From the NCBI RefSeq assembly GCF_000585375.1, contig NZ_KK073874.1, positions 4,092,001 through 4,156,000 of the forward strand: a DNA stretch of 64,000 bases, written 5' to 3'. A program made the position numbers and the translations under genes. Source of the stretch: Cryptosporangium arvum DSM 44712 (GTDB lineage: Bacteria; Actinomycetota; Actinomycetes; Mycobacteriales; Cryptosporangiaceae). The notes under the pieces were generated by a model, which was given only the letters and a program-made list of their open reading frames with translations, was not told the DNA's origin and searched no databases. Numbering within the stretch: the first letter of the stretch is position 1; every line of letters starts with the position of its first letter. This document shows positions 40,845 to 48,338 of this stretch, one piece after another.

Positions 40845-41681
40845 ATGACCTCCGAACCCCTCTCGCTCGGCGAGCTGCTGCGTAGCCGGCGCGAGCACCT
40901 CACCCCCACCGACGTCGGGCTCGCGTCCTTCGGCCGGCGACGGACCGCCGGGTTGCGGCGGGAAGAGCTCGCCCAGCTGGCCGGCGTGAGCGTCGACTAC
41001 ATCACCCGCCTCGAGCAGGGCCGCTCCCGCACCCCGTCCCGGCAGGTGGTCGCCGCGCTGGCCCGGGCACTGCGGTTGAGCCGCACCGAAGCCGACCTGC
41101 TCCACCGGGCGGCCGGCCTGACCCCGCCGGGGTCGGGGATCGTGTCGCACTACGTCCCGCCCGGCGTGCGCCGGATGCTCACCCGGATGTCGGACCTGCC
41201 GCTGGCCGTGTTCGCCGCCGACTGGTCCCTGCTCGACTCGACGCCCCTCTGGCAGGCGTTGTTCGAGGCCCCGCCGGTCGACGCCGATCCGGACCAGAAC
41301 CTCCTCGTGCAGGTGTTCATCGACGACAGCGTCAGCGGGATCGCCACCGCGCACGGCGGCCCGGAGGCGTTCGAGCGCGCGCTGGTCAGCGACGTCCGGC
41401 GCTCCGCGGCCGACTACCGCGACGACGCGCGCTTCCGCGAGTTCGTCGCCGATCTGCGGGCACGCAGCCCGCGGTTCGCCGCGCTCTGGGACGCCGGACA
41501 CGCCGCCGCCCACCAGAGCCTGGTGAAGACCGTGCACAACTCGGTGGTGGGCGACGTCGTGCTCGACTGCGACGTCGTCGTGGTGCCCGACGGCCAGATC
41601 AAGGTCGTCGTCTACTCGACGTCACCCGACGGCCCGGACGCGGAGAAGCTCGACTCGCTGCGGCTGAGCGCCGCGCGCTAG
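40845..41681 (+). CDS. XRE-family regulator with MmyB-like sensor domain
   Basis: The 278-residue protein has the typical N-terminus LGELLRSRREHLTPTDVGL followed by RRTAGLRREELAQLAGVSVDYITRLEQGRSRTPSRQVVAALARAL (helix-turn-helix), and a C-terminal PAS-like MmyB ligand domain (LPLAVFAADWSLLDSTPLWQALF, DGPDAEKLDSLRLSAAR). MmyB domains may bind fatty acids. It is divergent from the ABM/SDR operon, which it probably represses via the palindrome at 40809. Confidence 0.92.
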   Translation: MTSEPLSLGELLRSRREHLTPTDVGLASFGRRRTAGLRREELAQLAGVSVDYITRLEQGRSRTPSRQVVAALARALRLSRTEADLLHRAAGLTPPGSGIVSHYVPPGVRRMLTRMSDLPLAVFAADWSLLDSTPLWQALFEAPPVDADPDQNLLVQVFIDDSVSGIATAHGGPEAFERALVSDVRRSAADYRDDARFREFVADLRARSPRFAALWDAGHAAAHQSLVKTVHNSVVGDVVLDCDVVVVPDGQIKVVVYSTSPDGPDAEKLDSLRLSAAR

Positions 41682-41686
41682 GCGGT

Positions 41687-42892
41687 TCACGCGGGGGCGT
41701 CCGTGGTTTCGGGGTGGGTGAAGCAGCCGGCGAACGGGTCGGGGAGCGTCGGCCAGGTGTCGTGGCCGTCGGCGAGTTCGTCGTCGGTGAGCAGGCAGTG
41801 GGTCAGGAGCGTGGTGAGCGCGTCGGAGGCGAGGTCGAGCCCGACGAAGGCGAGCGTGGTGCGGCGGTCGCCGTAGTAGGGGTCCCAGGTGGCGTCGGCG
41901 GTCAGCCGGCGGTCGAGCGACGCCTCGGTCCACCGGGCCGGGGGCAGCGCGGCGAGCCAGTAGCCGAGGCCGCCGAGCCCGATGCCACCGCCGGCGGCTT
42001 CGAAGCCGAGCACGGTGTCGGGCTGGCTGGCGATCCAGAGTTGCCCGCGGGCACGCAGGGTCAGGCCGGCGAGGTCCTCGAGGGCGTCGTGCAGGCGCTG
42101 CGGATGGAACGGGCGCCGGGCCTCGAACACCAGCGAGGCGACGCCCCAGTCGCCGGTCGGTGCCTGGTCGCCGATCGGGTAGCCCGCCAGCGCCCGGCCC
42201 AGCGTCGCGGGGAGCCGGGGGTCGTGCCGGTGGGTTCGCCGGATCGCGGCCGGGAGGTCGCCGGTGTCGGCGTCGACCGGGACCGCCCAGGGGACGAGGC
42301 GCCGCAGCAGGGTGGCGGTGCGGACGCGGTCGAGCGGGTCGGTGTCGGGGGGCGTCCAGGTGAGGATCGTGTCGGCGTACTCGAGTTGGCGGGCGACGAC
42401 GTCGGCGACCGCGCGATGGTCGTCCGGTGCGACGTGCAACCCGCGGTCACGCAGGTCGTCGGTGGTGTCCAGGTCGCCGGTGATCCGGCCGGCGTCGACG
42501 ACCGTGACGTAGGAGTCGAACCGCACGGCCTCGGCGACCCACGGCGAGTGGGCGCAGGCCGCGGCGACGGCCTCCGGTTCGACGGCGCGGGGCAGCGCGA
42601 GCAGCAGATCGCTGCCGGGGCGCTCGTGGGCGAGCCGGACCAGCGTCGGGAGGACGTCGTCGCGCAGCGTGCAGGAGAAGCAGCCGTGCACGAGTTCGAC
42701 GGTGACGTCCTCGACGATGCCGGCGGCGGTGCGGACCAGCCGCCGGACCGTGCCGTCGGCGAGATCGTCGATCGAGTGGACCACCAGCAGCAGGCTCGGG
42801 TCGTCGACGAGCAGGCGGCGGGCGACCGCGCCGGTCGCGGCGGGGGAGAAGCCGCTCAGCACGGTGACGGCGGGGCGGGGGATGTCGGTCAT
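41687..42892 (-). CDS. CobW/COG0523-like zinc-homeostasis protein with degenerate P-loop
   Basis: The 401-residue protein has the COG0523 layout: an N-terminal strand VTVLSGFSPAATGAVARRLL where GxxGxGKT should be, the metal motif GCFSC (for CxCC), SYVTVVDAGRI, and a C-terminal CobW domain (RRPFHPQRLHDALEDL; LRARGQLWIASQPD). The Gly-Lys-Thr of the P-loop is missing, so GTP use is doubtful; this variant is common next to Zur-controlled ribosomal genes in actinomycetes. The gene is transcribed away from a Zur box and is expected to be induced by zinc shortage. Confidence 0.85.
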   Translation of the reverse strand: MTDIPRPAVTVLSGFSPAATGAVARRLLVDDPSLLLVVHSIDDLADGTVRRLVRTAAGIVEDVTVELVHGCFSCTLRDDVLPTLVRLAHERPGSDLLLALPRAVEPEAVAAACAHSPWVAEAVRFDSYVTVVDAGRITGDLDTTDDLRDRGLHVAPDDHRAVADVVARQLEYADTILTWTPPDTDPLDRVRTATLLRRLVPWAVPVDADTGDLPAAIRRTHRHDPRLPATLGRALAGYPIGDQAPTGDWGVASLVFEARRPFHPQRLHDALEDLAGLTLRARGQLWIASQPDTVLGFEAAGGGIGLGGLGYWLAALPPARWTEASLDRRLTADATWDPYYGDRRTTLAFVGLDLASDALTTLLTHCLLTDDELADGHDTWPTLPDPFAGCFTHPETTDAPA

Positions 42893-42907
42893 GGTCCTTC
42901 CCGGGGG

Positions 42908-43243
42908 TCAGGCGAGGTCGCGTCGCTGGAGGTCGCGCAGCTGGGCGGGCAACGGCGCCGCGGACGGCCCGCCTCCGCGCACCCAGTCGGCGAGGGAGTG
43001 CAGGTCGGCCGGGTGGTGCAGCGGCCCGAGCATCGTGGCGGCCAGGGGACCGCCGCCGGGGTCCGATCGCGGCGCGACGAGCGCGACCGGAGCCCACACG
43101 CACGGGCCGAGGCAGCCCTGGCTGCGGATCAGCACCGCTCCGGACGTCTCGCGGACCGCCGCGCGCAACAGGTCCGTCGAGGCGTCGGGCCGCAGCGCCA
43201 GACAACGTCGGCCACCGCAGGTGACCACCACCGGATCAGGCAT
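42908..43243 (-). CDS. (2Fe-2S) ferredoxin-like domain protein, zinc-starvation locus
   Basis: I start at ATG 43243 behind GAGGAG (110 residues). The thioredoxin-like ferredoxin fold has four cysteines, CGGRRC near residue 9 and CLGPC near residue 43, in VLIRSQGCLGPCVWAPVALV, a pattern that can hold a 2Fe-2S cluster. It lies between the CobW-like gene and the Zur box, so it is probably zinc-regulated and co-transcribed with the CobW-like gene. Its role in zinc supply is unknown. Confidence 0.82.
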   Translation of the reverse strand: MPDPVVVTCGGRRCLALRPDASTDLLRAAVRETSGAVLIRSQGCLGPCVWAPVALVAPRSDPGGGPLAATMLGPLHHPADLHSLADWVRGGGPSAAPLPAQLRDLQRRDLA

Positions 43244-43305
43244 CGGTGCTCCTCTCGATCGGGCCGCGCCGGAGAGGTACCGGCGCATGCCCTACCGTAG
43301 AGCAA

Positions 43306-43322
43306 ATGAAAATCATTTTCGA
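43306..43322. promoter_or_regulatory. Zur box
   Basis: ATGAAAATCATTTTCGA contains the near-palindrome TGAAAATCATTTTC, close to the actinobacterial Zur consensus TGAAAATGATTTTCA. It is placed between the divergent ferredoxin/CobW genes and the L28-remnant/S14 genes, all of which are known Zur-type targets in relatives. Confidence 0.85.
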
Positions 43323-43334
43323 GAGCGGACGACG

Positions 43335-43433
43335 ATGAGCGCCCGCTGCCGGGGGACCGGCCGCACCCCCGGGTTCGGGAACGCCGGGTCGCCGTCGCAC
43401 CGCCGGACCACGCGGCGCGGGGAGACGATCTGA
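43335..43433 (+). pseudogene. rpmB: Truncated 50S ribosomal protein L28 remnant ahead of rpsN
   Basis: ATG 43335 encodes 32 residues, [16 protein letters not shown], then [14 protein letters not shown] and a stop. This is the first 27-28 residues of L28 (normal length about 78), ending where the conserved SHRRTxRRW continues in intact proteins. Its TGA overlaps the ATG of rpsN (TGATG). The open frame may survive only to couple translation of S14. The missing C-terminal two-thirds mean it cannot serve as L28. Confidence 0.75.
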
Positions 43434-43738
43434 TGGCGAAGAAGAGCACCGTCGCGCGCGACACCCGGCGGCGCGTCGTCGTCGCCCGGCACGCCGCGCG
43501 CCGGGCCGAACTCAAGCGGGTGATCGGCAACCCACGCAGCACCGACGACGAACGGACCGCCGCGAGGGCCGAGCTCACGCGTCAGCCCCGGGACGCCAGC
43601 CGCACCCGCCTGCGCAACCGCGACGTGGTCGACGGGCGGCCGCGCGGGCACCTGCGTGCGTTCGGGCTCTCCCGGGTGCGTTTCCGGCAGCTGGCCCACG
43701 CCGGCGAACTTCCCGGCATCAGCAAGTCCAGCTGGTAG
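43433..43738 (+). CDS. rpsN: 30S ribosomal protein S14, zinc-independent paralogue
   Basis: The 101-residue protein is the long, cysteine-free S14: [47 protein letters not shown]-like core and [24 protein letters not shown] end. The zinc-binding CxxC motifs of the standard S14 are absent. In actinomycetes this form replaces the zinc form when zinc is short, under Zur. The Zur box 110 bp upstream supports that. Relatives carry a full set (L33, L28, S14, S18); here only S14 is intact. Confidence 0.95.
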   Translation: MAKKSTVARDTRRRVVVARHAARRAELKRVIGNPRSTDDERTAARAELTRQPRDASRTRLRNRDVVDGRPRGHLRAFGLSRVRFRQLAHAGELPGISKSSW

Positions 43739-43756
43739 GTCGAGCCCGGGCGCGAG

Positions 43757-43780
43757 GTTAGTGATCGTCGCCCGGGGTAC
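43757..43780 (+). promoter_or_regulatory. SigB/SigF-type stress promoter (GTTA-N14-GGGTAC)
   Basis: GTTA (43757-43760) and GGGTAC (43775-43780) are 14 bp apart, matching the group-3 sigma pattern of actinomycetes (GnnT, 14-16 bp, GGGTA). It lies 52 bp upstream of the CsbD-like gene, a typical general-stress gene. Confidence 0.6.
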
Positions 43781-43831
43781 CAGGCGGTCTCCGGGCTCGC
43801 ATCAGGCGGGCTCGGAGCGTGAGGAGTGGTC

Positions 43832-44005
43832 ATGAGCGCCGAGGACAAACTGAGCAACAAGACCGAAGAGCTGGGCGGCAAGGTCAAGGAGGGCGCCGGC
43901 AAGGCGACCGACGACAAGGACCTGGAGGCGGAAGGCAAGGGCGACCAGGCCGGCGCGAACCTGAAGCAGGCCGGCGAGAAGATCAAGGACGTCTTCAAGT
44001 CCTGA
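43832..44005 (+). CDS. CsbD-family general stress protein
   Basis: This 57-residue gene has ATG 43832 behind GAGGAG. The product is small, charged and without Cys, Trp or Pro; KTEELGGKVKEGAGKATDDKDLEAEGKGDQ and NLKQAGEKIKDVF are the hallmarks of CsbD. The function of the family is not known beyond sigma-B-dependent stress induction, which the promoter here also suggests. It is followed by a hairpin terminator at 44024-44046. Confidence 0.92.
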   Translation: MSAEDKLSNKTEELGGKVKEGAGKATDDKDLEAEGKGDQAGANLKQAGEKIKDVFKS

Positions 44006-44023
44006 TCGCCGCGACGATCGCGC

Positions 44024-44046
44024 GCCCCGGCGACTGACGCCGGGGC
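44024..44046 (+). terminator. Hairpin terminator after the CsbD-like gene
   Basis: GCCCCGGCG (44024-44032) and CGCCGGGGC (44038-44046) form a 9-bp perfect stem with a 5-nt loop, 18 bp after the CsbD stop codon. No U tract follows. Confidence 0.65.
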
Positions 44047-44078
44047 CGGTCACGCTGCCGCTCCGCTGCCCGTACACA

Positions 44079-46034
44079 ATGGAGCCAGTGGACACCGTCT
44101 TCGTCGTCACGGCCGTGGCGCACCTGTGCGCTGTCGTTCTGCTCAGCGTCGAACTGGTCCGTGGCCGCAGGCTGCCGGCGGCGGTCGTCCCGGTGGTCTG
44201 CGCCGCGGCCGGCGCCGGCGGTGCGCTCCTGACCGGTCGGCCGGCGGCGTCGGCGGTGGGCGTGCTGGTGCTGGGCGCCGTGGCGGTCCGGTGCGCGCCG
44301 GGGCTCCGGCCGTCCGGCGCGGTCGCGTGGGCGACGCTGCTGGTCAGCACCGCGGCGGGCACGGTGGTCGGGTTGCTGCACCTGGCCGGGCTCACCGTCC
44401 ACCCGGTCGGGCTGGTGCTGATCTGGGTGGTCGCGCTCGTCGGTGTCGTGCGGACCCCGTCGAGCCTGCTGCAGTTGTACGAGAACTGGGAGATCGGGCT
44501 GCGCCGGCACTGGCGGCGCAGCCTCGCTCCGCTCGTCGACCGGGAGCCGGGCGGCGACGCCCCGCTGGTGACCGTGCAGGTGCCGATCCACGCGGAACCG
44601 CCGTCGGTCGTGATCGCGACGCTCGACGCGCTGGCCCGGCTCGATTATCCGCACTTCGAGGTGCTGGTCATCGACAACAACACCGGCGACGAGGAGCTCT
44701 GGCGCCCGGTCGAGCAGCACTGCGCCGAGCTCGGTGACCGCTTCCGCTTCCGGCACGTCGAGGGCATCACCGGCGCGAAGGCCGGCGCGCTCAACTGGTC
44801 CCGCCCGCACCTGGACCCCCGGACCGCGCTGGTCGCGCTCGTCGACGCCGACTACCAGGTCGACCCGCTCTGGCTGCGCCACACGGTCGGGTTCTTCGAC
44901 GACCCCGAGATCGGTTTTGTGCAGTGCCCGCACGCCTACCGGGCCTACGAGCACTCCGCGTACGGCCGCTGGGCGAACACCGGGTACGAGTGGGCCCAGG
45001 TCACCGAGATGCGCTCGCGCAACGAACACGGCGCGGGCATCACGGTGGGCACGATGTCGCTGATCCGGCTGGAGACGCTCGACGCCGCCGGCGGATGGGC
45101 CGAGTGGTGCCAGACCGAGGACTCCGAGTTCGCGATCCGGGCCCACGCGGCCGGATACAGCTCGGTGCTCGTCGACCGGGCCTACGGCTGGGGCCTGATC
45201 CCGGAGACCGTCGCGGAGCTGAAGAAACAGCGGTTCCGCTGGACCTACGGGCCGGGGCAGGAGTTCAAGGCCCATGCCCGGCTCTACCTCCCCCGGCCGC
45301 TGGGCGTGCCGTCGCGGCTGACCCGGGCCCAGCGGATCCGCCACGGCCACTACGGCCTGGTCGTGCTGGTCACCGGGCTCGGTGTGCTCTCGCTGCCGGT
45401 CAGCCTGGTGCTCGTCGGGATGATGTTCGCGCGCCACGACATCCCGGACGTGCCTGCGGTGTTGCTGCTGCCGCTGGCCGCCGGGCTGGTGGCGCGCCGG
45501 ATCATGCGGTGGACGCTGTTCCGGACGGCGGTCGGCGCCGGCTTCGGTGCGTTCCTCGGCGCGTGCGTCGCGCTGCTCGCGGTGAAGCCGACGATGTCCG
45601 GCGCGGCGTTCGGGGTGCTGATCGGCCGCCCGGCGCGCTGGCAACGCACGAACAAGTTCCGGGTGCTGCCGCGCCGGTTCCGGTTCGTCCGGGACGCCTG
45701 GTCGGAGATCGTGCTGGGGGCCGGGTGCCTCGCGCTGGCGATCGCGTTGCCGCTCGTCGCACCGATGAGCGTGGCGACGGTCGTGTTCGCGCTCGGATTC
45801 GGGTGGCAGGCGCTGGTGTACGCGTGCGCGCCGTTGCTCGCGGTGCTGGCCGAGCGGGCGCTGCGGCCCGGCCGCGCCGTCACCGATCACCGTGACGCCG
45901 GAACCGGCGGTGACCCCGGCCCGCACCGCCGGGTGGCGACCGGTGGTGCGGACGCCCGTGACGACGTCGGTGCCGGCCCGGCTCAGCCGGAGGAGAAACG
46001 CCACCCCCGAGCGGCATCCGCCGGGGCACCGTGA
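44079..46034 (+). CDS. Membrane-bound family 2 glycosyltransferase (BcsA-like processive fold)
   Basis: The 651-residue protein has four to five N-terminal membrane segments (residues 5-130), a GT2 domain with VTVQVPIHAEPPS, VLVIDNNTGDE, LVALVDADYQVD (DxD), WCQTEDSEFAIRAH (TED) and KKQRFRWTYGPGQ (QxxRW), then four to six further membrane segments. The full D, DxD, TED, QxxRW set marks a processive polysaccharide synthase rather than a simple transferase. The basic, disordered tail extends over an antisense carotenoid oxygenase relic. The polymer is unknown; no partner genes adjoin it. Confidence 0.9.
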   Translation: MEPVDTVFVVTAVAHLCAVVLLSVELVRGRRLPAAVVPVVCAAAGAGGALLTGRPAASAVGVLVLGAVAVRCAPGLRPSGAVAWATLLVSTAAGTVVGLLHLAGLTVHPVGLVLIWVVALVGVVRTPSSLLQLYENWEIGLRRHWRRSLAPLVDREPGGDAPLVTVQVPIHAEPPSVVIATLDALARLDYPHFEVLVIDNNTGDEELWRPVEQHCAELGDRFRFRHVEGITGAKAGALNWSRPHLDPRTALVALVDADYQVDPLWLRHTVGFFDDPEIGFVQCPHAYRAYEHSAYGRWANTGYEWAQVTEMRSRNEHGAGITVGTMSLIRLETLDAAGGWAEWCQTEDSEFAIRAHAAGYSSVLVDRAYGWGLIPETVAELKKQRFRWTYGPGQEFKAHARLYLPRPLGVPSRLTRAQRIRHGHYGLVVLVTGLGVLSLPVSLVLVGMMFARHDIPDVPAVLLLPLAAGLVARRIMRWTLFRTAVGAGFGAFLGACVALLAVKPTMSGAAFGVLIGRPARWQRTNKFRVLPRRFRFVRDAWSEIVLGAGCLALAIALPLVAPMSVATVVFALGFGWQALVYACAPLLAVLAERALRPGRAVTDHRDAGTGGDPGPHRRVATGGADARDDVGAGPAQPEEKRHPRAASAGAP

Positions 46035-46045
46035 CGGTCGCCCTC

Positions 46046-46183
46046 GGTCCCTTCTCGATCGTCGAGCCAGACGATGTGGTTCCGGGTGATCGCGAAGTCG
46101 TGCATCATCGTCAGCCCTGGCACCGCGACCGGCTCGCTGCGCACCAGGTTCCCCGCCGGGTCGAGGCGGTGGTAGGTGAGGCG
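46046..46183 (-). pseudogene. Fragment of a carotenoid cleavage oxygenase
   Basis: About 46 codons on the minus strand read RLTYHRLDPAGNLVR, then VPGLTMMHDFAITRNHIVWLDD. MMHDFAIT with its iron-ligand His, preceded by TYHRLD and followed by a hydrophobic NHIVWLD strand, is the internal signature of carotenoid/retinoid oxygenases. The frame lacks start and stop of its own and all other parts of the roughly 450-residue enzyme. It is a relic, cut on its 5' side exactly where the PadR-like fragment begins. Confidence 0.7.
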
Positions 46184-46188
46184 CGGCG

Positions 46189-46398
46189 GACCACGCCCGC
46201 GTGCTGGTCGAGCGGATCACCGCGGAGAGCGAGCGGGAGAGCGCCGACCCGCGTGCCGTGATCGCGCGCATGGAGAGCGCCGAGGACGGCGGACAGTTCG
46301 GGTTCGCCCGGTACGCGGCCGAGTTCGGCCTGCGCTGGTACAGCGTCCAGCGCGAGTGGGTGGCCTGGGTCGTCGAGCGAATGGACGCCGGTGCCTAG
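46189..46398 (+). pseudogene. 5'-truncated PadR-like regulator, C-terminal domain only
   Basis: About 69 codons (DHARVLVERITAESERE, VIARMESAEDGG, FARYAAEFGLRWYSVQREWVAWVVERM) resemble the helical C-terminal (Vir_act_alpha_C) domain of PadR regulators. The winged-helix N-terminus is absent; the sequence to the left is the antisense carotenoid oxygenase relic. A GTG at 46201 could start a 65-residue peptide but lacks a ribosome site. The family call is moderate. Confidence 0.45.
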
Positions 46399-47180
46399 CC
46401 TGCCGGTTCGAGGAACGGGCTCCGGAGGCCGGCCGGGTGTTCCCCGCGCTGGACGAACCATTCGCGGCCGGCGACCAGGGTGAACAGCGGCCCGGGCAGT
46501 CGCAGGAGGGTGGTGATCGTGCGTGGACCACGTCCGCCTTCGCCCTGGCTGACGTGGGCGCGCAGCGCGGCGCGCTTCTGCGGCAGGTAGCGCCGGACGT
46601 CGACGGAGTGGGTGATCTCCGCGCGCGGCGTGAACACGGCGTCGCCCAGCGGGAGAGCCGGGAGCCACCGCCGGGCCAGTCCGAGTGCACGGAGCAGCAG
46701 CCGGAGCGAGTCCCGGTCGATCGTGGCTTCGAGCACGACCGGTACGTCGGCCAGCTCGGCCGCGCGGGCGCCGACGCGGTGGACGGCCAGGTGATCGGGG
46801 TGCCCGTAGCCGCCGTGGACGTCGTAGCTGGTGAGGACGTCCGCCCGCTCGGCACGAAGGATCGCGGCCAGCCGGTGCGCGGCCTGCTCGGCCGGAGCGT
46901 CGGCGAAGCGCCGGGCCGCGGGGTGGGCTCCGTCCAGGCCGGAGTCGTCGTACCCCAGCACCTCGACCCGGGCGCAGCCGAGGGCGGCGGCCGACGCCAG
47001 CAGTTCCCGGTGCCGCCGCGCGGCCAGCGCCTCACCGCGGGGGTCCGCGGCCAGGCCCGCGCCGCCCAGCGTGGCGACGACCAGCACCACCCGGTGCCCC
47101 TCGGCGGCGGCCCGCGCGAGCGTCCCCCCGGTGAGCAGCGCCTCGTCGTCCGGATGGGCGTGGAAGGAGACCAGGATCAT
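46395..47180 (-). CDS. PIG-L/LmbE-family deacetylase
   Basis: The 261-residue protein starts with the zinc motif AHPDDE (residues 8-13) and has VLTSYDVHGGYGHPDHLAVHRVG in the middle, supplying the third zinc ligand His. The family removes acetyl from GlcNAc groups, as in MshB (mycothiol) and the GPI-anchor enzyme PIG-L. ATG 47180 overlaps the stop of a GT4 gene by 4 nt. It is the last gene of a flippase-like, GT4, deacetylase operon, so the GT4 product is its likely substrate. Confidence 0.9.
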   Translation of the reverse strand: MILVSFHAHPDDEALLTGGTLARAAAEGHRVVLVVATLGGAGLAADPRGEALAARRHRELLASAAALGCARVEVLGYDDSGLDGAHPAARRFADAPAEQAAHRLAAILRAERADVLTSYDVHGGYGHPDHLAVHRVGARAAELADVPVVLEATIDRDSLRLLLRALGLARRWLPALPLGDAVFTPRAEITHSVDVRRYLPQKRAALRAHVSQGEGGRGPRTITTLLRLPGPLFTLVAGREWFVQRGEHPAGLRSPFLEPAG

Positions 47181-48316
47181 CGGACGCCGACCCGACCCTG
47201 GTGGCCGGCCGCGCGATCGTAGAGCGCCGACGCGCGGTTCAGGACCGCGTCCCAGTTCACGGCCGGTGGCACGGCCCGGTTGTGCCGGCCGATCGCGGCG
47301 ATCCGGTCGGGGGCGTCGAGCAGGGCGCCCACGGTGGCGAGCAGGTCGGCCTCGGAGCCCACCAGCCAGCCGTCGACGCCGTCGCGGATGAAGTCGGCGA
47401 CGCCGCTGCCGGTGCGGGCGATCACCGGCAGCCCGGCGCTGCGCGCCTCCAGGGCGGCGATGCCGAACGACTCGCGGTGTGCCGGCGCCAGGTAGAGGTC
47501 CGCGGCCGCGAGCCGGGCCCGGATCGCGGTGCGGTCCAGGGCACCGGTCAGCACGATGTCGTCCGCCGCCCCGGCCCGGTCGACCTCGCGACGCAGCGCG
47601 GGCAGCAGCGGCCCGTCACCCACCAGCACCGCGGTGAAGGCCCCGGGACGGGTGGCGCGTAGCGCGAGCAGCGTCCGCAGCAGCGGACGCGGCTGCTTGC
47701 GCCGGACCATCCGGCCGACGCTGATCACCGTGGGGACCCGGGTCGGGTCCGGTGCTCCCGGCTGGAGCCAGGCGCCGGGGTCGATGCCGTTCGGGAGCAC
47801 GTCGACCGGTGCGCCGTCCAGCGCGTCGCGCACCCCCGCGGCGGCGACGCTGCTGACCGCGGCCCATGCCACCGGCCACCGGTTCGCGTGCCGCCGCCGG
47901 GCGTACCCGCGCACCAGTGGCGCGATGTCGTGCCACATCGAGTGCACCGATACGACGGTGGGCAGGCCGGTGCGCCCCGCCAGCCGCGCCGCGGCCCAGG
48001 CCAGCGGCGAGAACGTCGAGAGGTGGACGTGGACCGCGTCGATGCCGAGCGCGGCCAGCGTCGCGACGAGCTCGTCGTCGCTGACGCCGCGGTACGGACC
48101 GGCGCCGATCCGGCCGTGGCCGAGCCGCAGGACCTCGACGTCGGCGAGGCGGTCGGTGACCCGGCCGCTCGGTTCCAGGCCCGGGGGCGGCGCGGTCGTG
48201 GTGATCACGACCGTGTCGTGCCCGGCGGAGCGTTGGCGGAGGGCCAGGTCGTGGACCTGGAGCTCGACCCCGCCGAGCCGGGGCAGGTAGACGTCGGTGA
48301 CATGGGCGATGCGCAC
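47177..48316 (-). CDS. GT4-family glycosyltransferase (MshA/PimA-like)
   Basis: GTG 48316 behind GAAGGAG gives 379 residues. It has the N-terminal loop VTDVYLPRLGGVELQVHDLA and the C-terminal donor site HRESFGIAALEARSAGLPVIAR, the EX7E motif region of GT4, with VISVGRMVRRKQP at the domain join. The closest well-known types use UDP- or GDP-sugars on inositol or lipid acceptors. Coupled to a PIG-L deacetylase (4-nt overlap) and 22 bp after a flippase-like gene. Confidence 0.9.
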   Translation of the reverse strand: MRIAHVTDVYLPRLGGVELQVHDLALRQRSAGHDTVVITTTAPPPGLEPSGRVTDRLADVEVLRLGHGRIGAGPYRGVSDDELVATLAALGIDAVHVHLSTFSPLAWAAARLAGRTGLPTVVSVHSMWHDIAPLVRGYARRRHANRWPVAWAAVSSVAAAGVRDALDGAPVDVLPNGIDPGAWLQPGAPDPTRVPTVISVGRMVRRKQPRPLLRTLLALRATRPGAFTAVLVGDGPLLPALRREVDRAGAADDIVLTGALDRTAIRARLAAADLYLAPAHRESFGIAALEARSAGLPVIARTGSGVADFIRDGVDGWLVGSEADLLATVGALLDAPDRIAAIGRHNRAVPPAVNWDAVLNRASALYDRAAGHQGRVGVR

Positions 48317-48338
48317 GAGGGGGCTCCTTCGGGGGAGG

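Noticed and set aside
43819-44037. 72-codon frame overlapping the CsbD-like gene
   Set aside because: It is a +2 shadow; the CsbD frame from 43832 has the ribosome site and clear homology.
43995-46271. 758-codon minus-strand frame
   Set aside because: Antisense of the GT2 gene. Only the short part at 46046-46183 in a different frame shows real homology.
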